This document shows, in pieces, positions 25,031 to 33,328 of a DNA stretch of 64,000 bases. The notes under the pieces are model-generated. The model was not told where the DNA came from. It made no database searches and was given only the letters and a program-made list of their open reading frames with translations. Location of the stretch: NCBI RefSeq assembly GCF_004348995.1, contig NZ_SMKQ01000004.1, forward strand, positions 62,001 through 126,000. The letters are read 5' to 3'. Made by a program: the position numbers and the translations under genes. Numbering within the stretch: the first letter of the stretch is position 1; every line of letters starts with the position of its first letter. Source of the DNA: Nonomuraea terrae. Lineage in GTDB: Bacteria; Actinomycetota; Actinomycetes; Streptosporangiales; Streptosporangiaceae.

Positions 25031-25679
25031 GAAGAGGCGTGTAGGGCGGGAGGCCGAAGCGGGTCCTGATGGTCTGTTGGACGGAGGCCTTGTCGGCGCG
25101 GGCGTCGATGGTCAGGACGTACTCCTTGCGGCGGAAGAGCTCCAGCACCGGATCGGTCTTCGTCCGGTAGTCGGCCAGGCGGCGGGCCAGCGCGTCGGGG
25201 GTGTCGTCGGCCCGGGTGACGAGCTCGCCGCCGCAGACGTCGCAGCGGCCGTCCACCTCGGGCCGGTGGGCGATGAGGTTGTAGTCCATGCCGCAGCGCG
25301 AGCACAGGCGCCGGGACAGCACGCGGCGGCGCACCTCGTCGTCAGGCAGGTCGAGGTGGATCACGCCGTCGATGTCGTAACTCTCCAGGAAGAACTCCGT
25401 CTGCCGCCGGTTGCGCGGGAAGCCGTCGATGACGAAGCCGTAGTTCCAGTCGTGCAGCTGGAGGCGGTCTCTGACGACGTCCTCCACCAGGTCGTCTCCC
25501 ACCAGCTCGCCCGCGGCGACCAGGCGGCGGACCTGGGCGCCCAGCTTGGTGTGGCGCTTGACGTGCCAGCGGAAGATGTCGCCGACGCTGATGTGCACCA
25601 GGTCCAGGTCGGAGGCGAGCAACTTGCTCTGCGTGCCCTTGCCGCTCCCCTGCACGCCCATGATCACGTATTTCCGCAT
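25017..25679 (-). CDS. adk: Adenylate kinase (zinc-type lid)
   Basis: 220 residues. The P-loop is MGVQGSGKGTQSKLLASDLD; the AMP-binding arginine segment GFVIDGFPRNRRQTEFFLES is intact. The lid carries a four-cysteine zinc site (LCSRCGMDYN and GRCDVCGGEL). It converts ATP + AMP to 2 ADP. The housekeeping adk of actinomycetes normally sits in the ribosomal secY cluster and often has an M-x-LGPPGAGKGTQ start, so this copy with MGVQGSGKGTQ in an accessory region is probably a paralogue. Its stop codon lies in the 15-bp repeat array and the gene is convergent with the beta-helix gene. Confidence 0.9.
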   Translation of the reverse strand: MRKYVIMGVQGSGKGTQSKLLASDLDLVHISVGDIFRWHVKRHTKLGAQVRRLVAAGELVGDDLVEDVVRDRLQLHDWNYGFVIDGFPRNRRQTEFFLESYDIDGVIHLDLPDDEVRRRVLSRRLCSRCGMDYNLIAHRPEVDGRCDVCGGELVTRADDTPDALARRLADYRTKTDPVLELFRRKEYVLTIDARADKASVQQTIRTRFGLPPYTPLPNAG

Positions 25680-25733
25680 GCCGCACTCCTGCCCGGAAAG
25701 CCGCGCGGTGTGATGACCGCCTCAGAACTTTAT

Positions 25734-25775
25734 GACGCCTACTACTATGCGAGACCTACTAGTTGGCGTTACTGT
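25734..25775 (+). promoter_or_regulatory. Promoter and inverted-repeat operator of the PadR gene
   Basis: GACGCCTACTA (25734-25744) and TAGTTGGCGTT (25760-25770) form an inverted repeat matching at 9 of 11 positions with a 15-base spacer. The right arm runs into TACTGT (25770-25775), a -10 box ending six bases before the ATG at 25782, which predicts leaderless mRNA. PadR-type autorepression fits this placement. Confidence 0.5.
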
Positions 25776-25781
25776 CTTCCC

Positions 25782-26132
25782 ATGGCGGATGTGACGACCA
25801 GACGGACACAGTGGTTGCGCGGCGTGCTCGACCTGTCCGTGCTGGCCCTGCTCGCCGACAGCGGCGAGAGCTACGGGTACGCGCTTCTTCAACGCCTGGA
25901 ACAGGCGGGGCTGCCCGACATGAAGGCCGGCACCCTCTATCCGCTGCTCAACCGACTGGCCACCGACGGCCTGGTGCGGGCCGAGTGGCGAGCCGGGGAC
26001 GGCGGGCCTGGGCGGAAGTTCTTCGCCCTGACGGACGAGGGGCGCAAGGCGCTCGCGGCCATGGGGCCGGAGTGGGTGACGTTCGCGAAGACCGCGATCG
26101 CCGTGGTGCAACGCGGAATGGACAAGAGGTGA
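25782..26132 (+). CDS. PadR-family transcriptional regulator
   Basis: 116 residues, the compact PadR-s2 size. The winged helix is visible as LRGVLDLSVLALLADSGESY, then GYALLQRLEQAGLPDMKAGT and LYPLLNRLATDGLVRAEW, followed by GPGRKFFALTDEGRKAL (wing) and one C-terminal helix. These repressors respond to phenolic acids or drugs, or control membrane-stress genes. The ATG is probably leaderless. Its stop overlaps the next gene by one base (TGATG), a common arrangement in which the membrane partner is a HAAS/DUF1700 protein. Confidence 0.92.
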   Translation: MADVTTRRTQWLRGVLDLSVLALLADSGESYGYALLQRLEQAGLPDMKAGTLYPLLNRLATDGLVRAEWRAGDGGPGRKFFALTDEGRKALAAMGPEWVTFAKTAIAVVQRGMDKR

Positions 26133-26743
26133 TGACAAGCATGAGCGTGCTGGACAAGAGGTACGGCGACGAACTGACGATTGCGCTGAGGCTCCACGAG
26201 ATCTCCGGCGAGCGCGTCGGCGAGGTGCTGGCCGAGGTGGAGTCCCACGTGGCCGAGACGGGAGAGGACCCGAGGGTGGCGTTCGGCAGCCCGAAGGAGT
26301 ACGCGGCGAAGGTCGCGGCCCAGCTCGACACCAGGTCGGGCAAACCGTCGCCGCTGCCGCACACGCTCGGCGCCGCGCTCACGGGCGCCCTGGTCTACGT
26401 CGGGGGCGGCTCGCTGCTGGCGGGGCTGGACGGGCCCATCGTTCTCACGCGGGCGGAGATCATCACGGGAACGCTCGGCCTCGGCCTCGTCATCTCCGCG
26501 ATCTTCGTGCTGCTCGCGGGGGCCAGGGCCGTCACGGGCGGGAGGACGTACAAGCTGGTCGCGCTCGCTCTCGCGGCCTGCGCGATCGCGACGTTCTTCG
26601 TGGGGCGCGGCCTCGACGGCGGGCATCCCTCCGTCGAGGTGCCGCAGGCCGCCGCGATCGCCATCGGGGTGGCGGCGCTCGTGGCGTCGGTCGTCTCCCT
26701 GGCCCGCGCCGTCAAGAGAGGCCGGGTCGTCCGGCCCCGGTGA
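26132..26743 (+). CDS. HAAS/DUF1700-like membrane protein partner of PadR
   Basis: 203 residues. The N-terminal 75 residues form a short helical domain (YGDELTIALRLHEISGERVG, then VLAEVESHVAETGEDP) ending in FGSPKEYAAKVAAQL, the hallmark of HAAS-type domains found next to PadR regulators. Four membrane helices follow, for example TGTLGLGLVISAIFVLLAGA and AAAIAIGVAALVASVVSLA. Start at 26132 overlaps the PadR stop; an ATG nine bases later is possible. The pairing suggests a membrane component that is regulated by, or signals to, PadR; the activity is unknown. Confidence 0.82.
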   Translation: MTSMSVLDKRYGDELTIALRLHEISGERVGEVLAEVESHVAETGEDPRVAFGSPKEYAAKVAAQLDTRSGKPSPLPHTLGAALTGALVYVGGGSLLAGLDGPIVLTRAEIITGTLGLGLVISAIFVLLAGARAVTGGRTYKLVALALAACAIATFFVGRGLDGGHPSVEVPQAAAIAIGVAALVASVVSLARAVKRGRVVRPR

Positions 26744-26826
26744 CCCATACGTAGATCTCCCGATGCTTTGCCCGCGCGGCGCGCCTAGGGTCGGCCGGAC
26801 CAGATGCCTTCGGAGAAGGTGGGTCC

Positions 26827-28068
26827 ATGCGTGCGCTGACCGTCTTCCTGTCCACCCTGCTGCTGGTCACGACCGCCCCCGCGCCCGCGGGGGCGGCGAG
26901 CCGACCGGCCGCCGCCGTGCCGGACGTCGTCTACCACCGCGCCGGCTTCTCCTCCGGGACCGCCGAGGGCACGACGGCCGGTGACGGCCTGTCGTTCGGC
27001 TCGGCCGCCGGGACCGTCTCCCACACCGACGCCCTCGGCACCAAGACGTGGGAGTACGCCCGGTGGACCGCCCCTGAGCGGGACATCGGCTTCCCCGCCA
27101 CCGAGCTGATCGCCTCCTGGACGGCCGACGTGCCGCCGGGGAGCTGGATGCAGGTCGAGCTCCGCGGCCGCAACGCCGAGGGCCTGACGACGTGGTACTC
27201 CCTGGGCCGCTGGGCGTACGCGGAAGGCGACATCCTGCGCACGTCGGTCCCCGGCCAGAGCGACGCCGACGCCGCCGTGAACGTCGACACGCTGGCCGCG
27301 GCGGCGGGCAAGCCGCTGAGCGCGTACCAGCTGCGCCTGACCCTCTACCGCACGCCGGGCTCGTCCGTGACGCCGCGGGTCAGGACCGCCGGGGTGATGG
27401 GCTCCCGCGTTCCCGAGCGCAAGAAGGTGCCGGTCAGCCCCGGCGGCGCCGCGTGGGGCGTCGAGCTGACCGTGCCGCGCCGCTCCCAGAACGTCCACGC
27501 CGGCCACTACCCCGAGTGGGACGGCGGGGGCCAGGCGTGGTGCAGCCCGACCTCGACCACCATGGTGCTGGGCCACTGGGACCGGTGGCCCAGCGCGGAG
27601 GAGACCGCCTGGGTCGACCCGTCCGACCCGAACCCCGAAGTCGATCACGCCGCCCGTCACACCTACGACCACGCCTACGAGGGCGCCGGCAACTGGCCGT
27701 TCAACATCGCCTACGCCGGCCGGTACGGAATGGACGGGTTCGTCACCCGGCTGCGGTCGCTGACCGAGCTGGAGCTGCTCATCAAGGCCGGCATCCCCGT
27801 CGTCACCTCGCAGTCGTTCAAGAAGGGCGAGCTGCCCGGCGCCGGATACGGCACCGACGGCCACCTGATGACGGTCGTCGGCTTCACCGCCGACGGCGAT
27901 GTGATCGCCAACGACCCGGCGTCGCCCTCCAACGACGCGGTCCGCCGCGTCTACCCGCGGGCCGACTTCGAGAACGTCTGGCTGCGCAGCGGCGGCGTGG
28001 TGTACGTCATCCACCCGCCCGGCCACGCGCTGCCCGCCACGACGCCGGGACTGCCCGCCAACTGGTGA
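26827..28068 (+). CDS. Secreted C39-like cysteine peptidase
   Basis: 413 residues. A signal peptide (MRALTVFLSTLLLVTTAPAP, then AGA) precedes a beta-rich N-terminal domain of about 180 residues. The C-terminal half is a C39-like papain fold: Cys239 in GQAWCSPTSTTMVLGHW, His346 in TDGHLMTVVGFTADGD and the following VIANDPASPS supply nucleophile, base and Asp/Asn. GIPVVTSQSFKKGELPGAGY precedes the histidine, as in PF13529-type proteins. GGAGAAGG lies upstream of the ATG. Homologues are secreted, have unknown substrates, and are not tied to bacteriocin export. The gene is monocistronic and ends at a strong stem-loop. Confidence 0.88.
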   Translation: MRALTVFLSTLLLVTTAPAPAGAASRPAAAVPDVVYHRAGFSSGTAEGTTAGDGLSFGSAAGTVSHTDALGTKTWEYARWTAPERDIGFPATELIASWTADVPPGSWMQVELRGRNAEGLTTWYSLGRWAYAEGDILRTSVPGQSDADAAVNVDTLAAAAGKPLSAYQLRLTLYRTPGSSVTPRVRTAGVMGSRVPERKKVPVSPGGAAWGVELTVPRRSQNVHAGHYPEWDGGGQAWCSPTSTTMVLGHWDRWPSAEETAWVDPSDPNPEVDHAARHTYDHAYEGAGNWPFNIAYAGRYGMDGFVTRLRSLTELELLIKAGIPVVTSQSFKKGELPGAGYGTDGHLMTVVGFTADGDVIANDPASPSNDAVRRVYPRADFENVWLRSGGVVYVIHPPGHALPATTPGLPANW

Positions 28069-28074
28069 CCGCCC

Positions 28075-28104
28075 GGAGCCCCGGATCCACGGACCCGGGG
28101 CTCC
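28075..28104 (+). terminator. Stem-loop after the C39 peptidase gene
   Basis: GGAGCCCCGG (28075-28084) pairs perfectly with CCGGGGCTCC (28095-28104) across a 10-base loop, seven bases past the stop codon. No T tract follows, as is common in high-GC actinomycetes. The remaining 216 bases before the next gene hold no other clear element. Confidence 0.65.
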
Positions 28105-28320
28105 CACCTTGGGGAACCTGGCGGAAACCTCGACGCCCGGCCAAGACCTGCGTACCCTGACAACCGGAAACCGCGGGACCACCCGTCGTTTCCGCCGTGA
28201 TACGCGCCGATCGGGGGGTCGTCCGGAGCAGCCGGGTCCGTCTGCGGGGCCGGAGCTGCCGCCGCGCGCGATGTCCCCGACCGCTGTGGCCGACTGACCT
28301 TCCACGCCGTGGAGCGCCCG

Positions 28321-31300
28321 ATGACCGAGGACGAATCTGCGACGCTCGAGAAGACCCGGCTGGTGCGGCCCCAGTGGAACGGTCCGCCCCTGCTGCTGGC
28401 CTCCGAGGGCGCGCGAGCCGTGGTGGCGGGCACGGGCACCCACCTGGCGGCCTCCCGCCTGCCCACGGCCGCCGCCGTCCCGGCCACCCTCGCCGACCTC
28501 GGCCGGTGCCTGGTCGAGCGGGCGGGCCTGGCCCCGTCCGGCCTGACCGTGCTGCTCGACCCGGCGACCCCCGCCCAGCTGGGCGAGGCGCTGGAACGAG
28601 CGGCCCGTGAGGCCACCAGCGTGCTGATGTTCCACTATGTCGGGCACGGCGTGTTCGGCCCGGACCACGAGCTGTACCTGGCGACGCAGGCCACGGCCGA
28701 CCTCGGGCAGGGGGCGGCCGGCCACCAGGCGCTGCCGTACACCACCGTCCGCCGGATCCTCGCCTCGTCCTCGGCCGAGTACGTCGTCCTGGTGCTCGAC
28801 TGCTGCTTCACCGGCGGCGGCCGGCCGGTGCCCGCCCGCGCGGTGGACCGGGCCTTCGACGCGGCCTGGCCGGGGGCGTACGTGCTGGCGTCGTCCAGCA
28901 GGGACGGCAACTCCTGGGCGCTGCCCGGCGTCCGGCACACCGCGCTGACCGGGGCGCTGCTGCGGCTGCTGACCGAGGGCGACCCGGCGGGGCCGGAGGC
29001 GCTCACGCTCGACCACGTCCACCACCACCTGGCGGGCGTGCTGCCCGGAGCCGGGTTCCCGCGCCCGCGCCGCCTGGCGGGCGACCTCGACGGGCTGCCG
29101 CCGCTCGCCGTCAACCCCGCCCACGCCGGGCCGCGCAAGCGGCAGAACCCGCCCATCGCCTCCCCCGGCGACCTGAACAGCCCCTATAGAGGGCTGGCGG
29201 CGTACGAGCCGGAGCACACCGGGCTGTTCTTCGGCCGGGAGGAGCCGGCCAGGGCGCTGGCCGCGCGGGTGCGGCAGGCGCTGCGCGACGCCGCTCCCCC
29301 GGTGGTCAGCGGGCCTGAGCAGAGCGGCGGCCCCATCCTCGTCACCGGCCCGTCGGGCTGCGGGAAGTCGTCCCTGCTGCGTGCCGGGTTGATCCCCGCG
29401 CTGCGCGACGGCCACGGGCAGGAGCCGCCGCGCGTCCTGCTCACACCCGGCGAGCGGCCGCTGACGTCGCTGGCGCGGGCGCTCACGGCGTTCGGCGGCG
29501 GCGACCCCGAGCGGCTGCGGGCGGTCATGGAGTCCGATCCCGGCTCGGCGCGGCGCTGGCTGCCGGGGCCGCTGCTGCTGGTGGTGGACCAGTTCGAGGA
29601 GGTCTTCACCGTCTGCGCCGAGGAGGCCGAGCGGCGGCGCTTCGCCGAGACGCTCGCCCAGCTGTCGCGTTCGGCCGCCGTGGTGATGGCCGTGCGCAGC
29701 GACTTCTTCGGCCACTGCGCCGCCTACCCCGGCCTGCTGGAGGCGGCGCGCCGGCCCGAGGTCGTCGCGCCGATGACCGAGGCCGAGCTGCGCCGGGTGA
29801 TCGAGGAGCCGGCCACCCGCTCGGGGCTGTCCGTGGAGCCGGGGCTCACCGACCTGATCCTGGAGGACCTGCGGGCCCTGCGCGGCGCGGACGACCTGCT
29901 CGCGCTGCTGTCCCACGTGCTGCTGGCCACCTGGCAGCGGCGTACCGGCGGCGTGCTCACCATGGCCGGCTACCGGTCTGCGGGCGGGGTCGCGCGGGCG
30001 GTCGCGATGAGCGGCGAGGAGGCGCTGCGGCGGCTGGGCGCGGAGTTCGAGCCGGTGGCGCGGGCGCTGCTGGTCCGGCTGGTGCACGTCGACGCGCGCG
30101 GCAACGGCGCCCGGCGGCGGGTCCCGCTCGCCGAGCTGAGCCCCGGCAAGGACTCCATCGAGGGGCAGGTGCTGGCGGAGTTCGTCCGGGCACGGCTGGT
30201 CACGGTGGACGGCGACGAGGCGCAGCTCGCCCACGAGGCGCTGGTGCGGGCCTGGCCGCGGCTCGGCAGCTGGGCCGAGACCGGCCGCGCGGCCCTGCTC
30301 GTCCGCCGCCGCCTCACCGAGGACGCGGAGATGTGGCGACGCGAGGGCCGCGACCCGGCGTACCTGTACACCGGCGACCGCCTGGCCACCGCCCAGGCCG
30401 TCATCGGGACGGGCGAGGGCACGGCTCCGGCACGCGCGGGACGGCGGGCCGGCGGGGGCGAGGGCACGGCGCCCGCCCGCGTGGGGCGGCGGACCGGCGG
30501 AGGCACGGCGTCGCCTCCGTCCGCGGGTGGCGGGGTCAGTGACGTCGAGCGGGAGTTCCTGGAGGCGTCGCGGCATCGGGGGCGCAGGCGTTCGCTGATC
30601 GCCAGGGGCGCGATCGCCTCGCTGACGGCGCTCGTGCTCGTCGTGGCGGCGGGCGGCATCGTGGCCCTGGTGCGGGCCGGTCAGGCGAGCGGCCGCGCGG
30701 CGGAGGCGGCCGCGCAGCGCGACCAGGCGCTCTCCCGCCAGGTCGCCGCCGCGGCCAACGCCGCGCGCGACACCTCGCTCGGGTCACAGCTGGCCCTGGC
30801 CGCCTACCGCCTGTCGGCCACCCCCGAGGCCAGGGGGGCGCTGCTCGGCTCGCTCTCCCGCCCGATCGGCGCCCGGATGATCGGCCACACCGCTCCCGTC
30901 CAGCAGGTGGCCTACCGCCGTGACGGCCGGGTCGCCGTCACCGCCTCCGTCGACTCCACCGCCCGGCTGTGGAACGTCGCCGACCCGCTGCGCCCGGCGA
31001 GCCTGGGCGTGGTGAAGGGCCACACGGGCGGCGTGGTCGCGGCGGCGTTCAGCCCCGACGGCCGGGTGCTCGCGACCGGGTCGGCCGACGGCACGGCCCG
31101 CCTCTGGGACGTCTCCGACACCGCCGCGCCACGCGCCCTGGCCACGCTGAAGGGCCACGAGGACGAGGTCGGCTCGGTGGCGTTCAGCCCGAAGGGCGAC
31201 GTGCTGGCCACCGCGTCCCTCGACGGCTCGATGCGGCTGTGGGACGTCGCCGAACCGGCGCGTGCCCGCCAGGTCGCCGTCCGCGGCCAGCAGGCCGGTC

Positions 31301-32829
31301 TCGCCCGGGTGGCCTACAGCCCCGACGGCAGCATGGTCGCGCTCACCTCCGCCGGCACCGTCACGCTGCTCAACGTGCTGACCCCGGCCCAGCCGGCGAG
31401 CCTGGCCGTGCTGACGTCCGCGCAGGGCGGCGTGCGCAGCGTCGCGTTCGCGCCGAACGGCCTGCACCTGGCCACCTCCTCCGGCACCGGCGCGGTCGAG
31501 CTGTGGGACATCACCGCGGCCGAGCTGGTCGGCACGGCGCGCGGGCACGGCGACCCCGTGGACGACATCGCCTTCAGCCCCGACGGCACCGTGCTGGCCG
31601 GCGCCTCCGCCGACGCGACGGTCGGCCTGTGGAGCGTGGCCGACCCGGATGATCCCGAGCTGGTCGCGTCGCTGGCGGGCTTCCCCGACGCGGTGACGGG
31701 GGTGGCGTTCAGCCCGAACGGCCGGCACCTGGCGACCTCCTCCGCCGACGGGATCGCCCGGCTGTGGAACGCCACCGACGCCGCCCGCGTCGCCCCGCGC
31801 GCCCGGCTGGCCCGCCACACCGGCGCGGTGGGCGCGCTGGCGATCGACAAGGCCGGCCGCGTCCTCGCCACCGCCTCCGACGACAGGACCGTACGGCTCT
31901 GGGACGTCTCCGACCCCGCGGTGAGCAGTCCGCAGTCGATCCTGACCGGCCACACCGGCCATGTCACGGCGGCCGCGTTCAGCCCCGACGGGCGCCGCCT
32001 CCTCACGGCCTCGCTCGACCGCACCGCCCGCATCTGGGACGTCGCCGACCCGGCGGCCCCGAAACAGCTCGGCACGCTGGCGGGGCACACCGACGGCGTG
32101 CGCACGGCCGCCTACAGCGCGGACGGCCGCATGGTGGTGACCACCGGCCGCGACGGCAGGGCGCTGCTGTGGAACGTCGCCGACCCGGCCGCACCGCAGC
32201 GGGTCGCCGCGCTCGGGGCGAGCGACGCGCGGGTGAGCGCGGCGGTGTTCCGGCCGGACGGCCGGGTTCTCGCCGTCGGCTCGGGCACTTCGTCCGTACG
32301 GCTCTGGGACGTCTCCACCCCGGCGGAACCGCGTGACCTGGGCTCGTTCGCCGCCCACACCGGCGGCGTGCTCGACCTGGGCTTCACCCGCGACGGCAGG
32401 ACACTGGCCACGGCGTCGTCCGACGGCACGGCGCGGCTGTGGGACGTCAGCCGTCCGCAGAGCCCGAAGCGGCTGGCGGACCTGCCGGGCCACACCGCCG
32501 GCGTGTCCGCCGTCGCCTTCGGCCCCGACGACCGCACCCTCGTCACGGCCTCGCGCGACGCGACCCTGCGGATCTGGAACGTGGTCAGCCGGGCCCGCCC
32601 GGCGCTGTGGGCCGTGCTATCCGGCCGCGACACGGTGCGCGACGTGGAGTTCGGCCCGGACGGCTCGCTGCTGGCCGGCGCGTCCGGCGCGGCTGCGCAG
32701 TTGTGGGGGCTGAACGTGGAGCAGGCGAGCGCGAACGTCTGCGAGGCGTCCGGCACGTCGATCACCCGTGCCGAGTGGTCCCGGTACGTCCCCGGCCGTC
32801 CCTTCACCCCGCCCTGCACCGCCGACTGA
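28321..32829 (+). CDS. Caspase-like / nSTAND ATPase / WD40 membrane protein (14 WD40 repeats)
   Basis: 1502 residues; ATG at 28321 with GGAG six bases upstream. Residues about 20-270 are a caspase-like (C14) domain with His109 (VGHG) and Cys161/162 (LDCCFTGG). A conserved entry SPYRGLAAYEPEHTGLFFGR leads into the STAND NTPase: Walker A GPSGCGKS (343-350) and Walker B LLLVVDQFEEVF (Asp423). A low-complexity linker near 699-728 repeats GEGTAPAR-GRR-GG. One membrane helix lies at about 763-785. From about 850 to 1480 there are 14 WD40 repeats, many ending in RLWDV or RIWDV, enough for two seven-blade propellers. The family is viewed as an NLR-like sensor whose ATPase activates the protease; an anti-phage or cell-death role is inferred. 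Monocistronic. Confidence 0.92.
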   Translation: MTEDESATLEKTRLVRPQWNGPPLLLASEGARAVVAGTGTHLAASRLPTAAAVPATLADLGRCLVERAGLAPSGLTVLLDPATPAQLGEALERAAREATSVLMFHYVGHGVFGPDHELYLATQATADLGQGAAGHQALPYTTVRRILASSSAEYVVLVLDCCFTGGGRPVPARAVDRAFDAAWPGAYVLASSSRDGNSWALPGVRHTALTGALLRLLTEGDPAGPEALTLDHVHHHLAGVLPGAGFPRPRRLAGDLDGLPPLAVNPAHAGPRKRQNPPIASPGDLNSPYRGLAAYEPEHTGLFFGREEPARALAARVRQALRDAAPPVVSGPEQSGGPILVTGPSGCGKSSLLRAGLIPALRDGHGQEPPRVLLTPGERPLTSLARALTAFGGGDPERLRAVMESDPGSARRWLPGPLLLVVDQFEEVFTVCAEEAERRRFAETLAQLSRSAAVVMAVRSDFFGHCAAYPGLLEAARRPEVVAPMTEAELRRVIEEPATRSGLSVEPGLTDLILEDLRALRGADDLLALLSHVLLATWQRRTGGVLTMAGYRSAGGVARAVAMSGEEALRRLGAEFEPVARALLVRLVHVDARGNGARRRVPLAELSPGKDSIEGQVLAEFVRARLVTVDGDEAQLAHEALVRAWPRLGSWAETGRAALLVRRRLTEDAEMWRREGRDPAYLYTGDRLATAQAVIGTGEGTAPARAGRRAGGGEGTAPARVGRRTGGGTASPPSAGGGVSDVEREFLEASRHRGRRRSLIARGAIASLTALVLVVAAGGIVALVRAGQASGRAAEAAAQRDQALSRQVAAAANAARDTSLGSQLALAAYRLSATPEARGALLGSLSRPIGARMIGHTAPVQQVAYRRDGRVAVTASVDSTARLWNVADPLRPASLGVVKGHTGGVVAAAFSPDGRVLATGSADGTARLWDVSDTAAPRALATLKGHEDEVGSVAFSPKGDVLATASLDGSMRLWDVAEPARARQVAVRGQQAGLARVAYSPDGSMVALTSAGTVTLLNVLTPAQPASLAVLTSAQGGVRSVAFAPNGLHLATSSGTGAVELWDITAAELVGTARGHGDPVDDIAFSPDGTVLAGASADATVGLWSVADPDDPELVASLAGFPDAVTGVAFSPNGRHLATSSADGIARLWNATDAARVAPRARLARHTGAVGALAIDKAGRVLATASDDRTVRLWDVSDPAVSSPQSILTGHTGHVTAAAFSPDGRRLLTASLDRTARIWDVADPAAPKQLGTLAGHTDGVRTAAYSADGRMVVTTGRDGRALLWNVADPAAPQRVAALGASDARVSAAVFRPDGRVLAVGSGTSSVRLWDVSTPAEPRDLGSFAAHTGGVLDLGFTRDGRTLATASSDGTARLWDVSRPQSPKRLADLPGHTAGVSAVAFGPDDRTLVTASRDATLRIWNVVSRARPALWAVLSGRDTVRDVEFGPDGSLLAGASGAAAQLWGLNVEQASANVCEASGTSITRAEWSRYVPGRPFTPPCTAD

Positions 32830-32833
32830 ACGC

Positions 32834-33268
32834 TCAGCGGCCGGTAGGGCAGGGGTGGGCGGCGTGCCGGTTCGGGCAGCAGATCACGCCGATCGTGACG
32901 AACCGGCCGCCCCGCAGCCACTCGCCCCACTGGACGTCCACACCGCGCGGCAGAAGGTCACGGGCGTTCGCCAGCCGCTCGTCGAGGGGGACGCCCTCCG
33001 GGTGGAGCAGCGCCCCGCGCACCTTGCCGTACTCGGCGGCCAGCCACGCCACCGCCTCCTCGACGTCGTCGAAGCCGGCCGCGATCCGCGAGGCGGGCTT
33101 GGCCAGCCAGTCCCCCGTACGCATCGGCGGCAGCGCCGAGGCCCTGAACTCCGGCGAGGACGGCCTGCGCTCCTCCTCGTCGTCCCGGTCGGCACCCGCT
33201 CCCGCCCACCGGTACGCGTGCCAGTGCATGCTCTGCGCCTCCTCAGCCCAGAACGTCATGCCCTCCAC
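32834..33268 (-). CDS. Conserved hypothetical protein, 144 residues
   Basis: Not recognised. The protein starts from a GTG at 33268 five bases after a GATAAT box (leaderless), or from an ATG at 33259. It is Trp- and charge-rich: FWAEEAQSMHWHAYRWAG, then an acidic DRDDEEERRPSS segment, DWLAKPASRIAAGFDDVEEA, and AVAWLAAEYGKVRGALLHPE. A C-terminal VTIGVICCPNRHAAHPCP contains three cysteines. Third-position G/C bias supports coding. No membrane segment or signal peptide. It is convergent with the STAND gene, with four bases between the stop codons, which gives no functional hint. Confidence 0.65.
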   Translation of the reverse strand: MEGMTFWAEEAQSMHWHAYRWAGAGADRDDEEERRPSSPEFRASALPPMRTGDWLAKPASRIAAGFDDVEEAVAWLAAEYGKVRGALLHPEGVPLDERLANARDLLPRGVDVQWGEWLRGGRFVTIGVICCPNRHAAHPCPTGR

Positions 33269-33328
33269 TCGGCATTATCGATCCGCCCGCGGCCCGGGGC
33301 TCAGCCTGACCCGTCCGGGACGGCACTG

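Noticed and set aside
30415-30510. Internal direct repeat in the STAND gene as a possible mobile-element scar
   Set aside because: It is in frame and encodes a GEGTAPAR-type low-complexity linker; simple slippage explains it.
26785-30576. 1263-codon minus-strand open frame across the C39 and STAND genes
   Set aside because: No domain, Arg/Gly/Pro/Gln-rich composition, and it spans two well-supported genes and a terminator.
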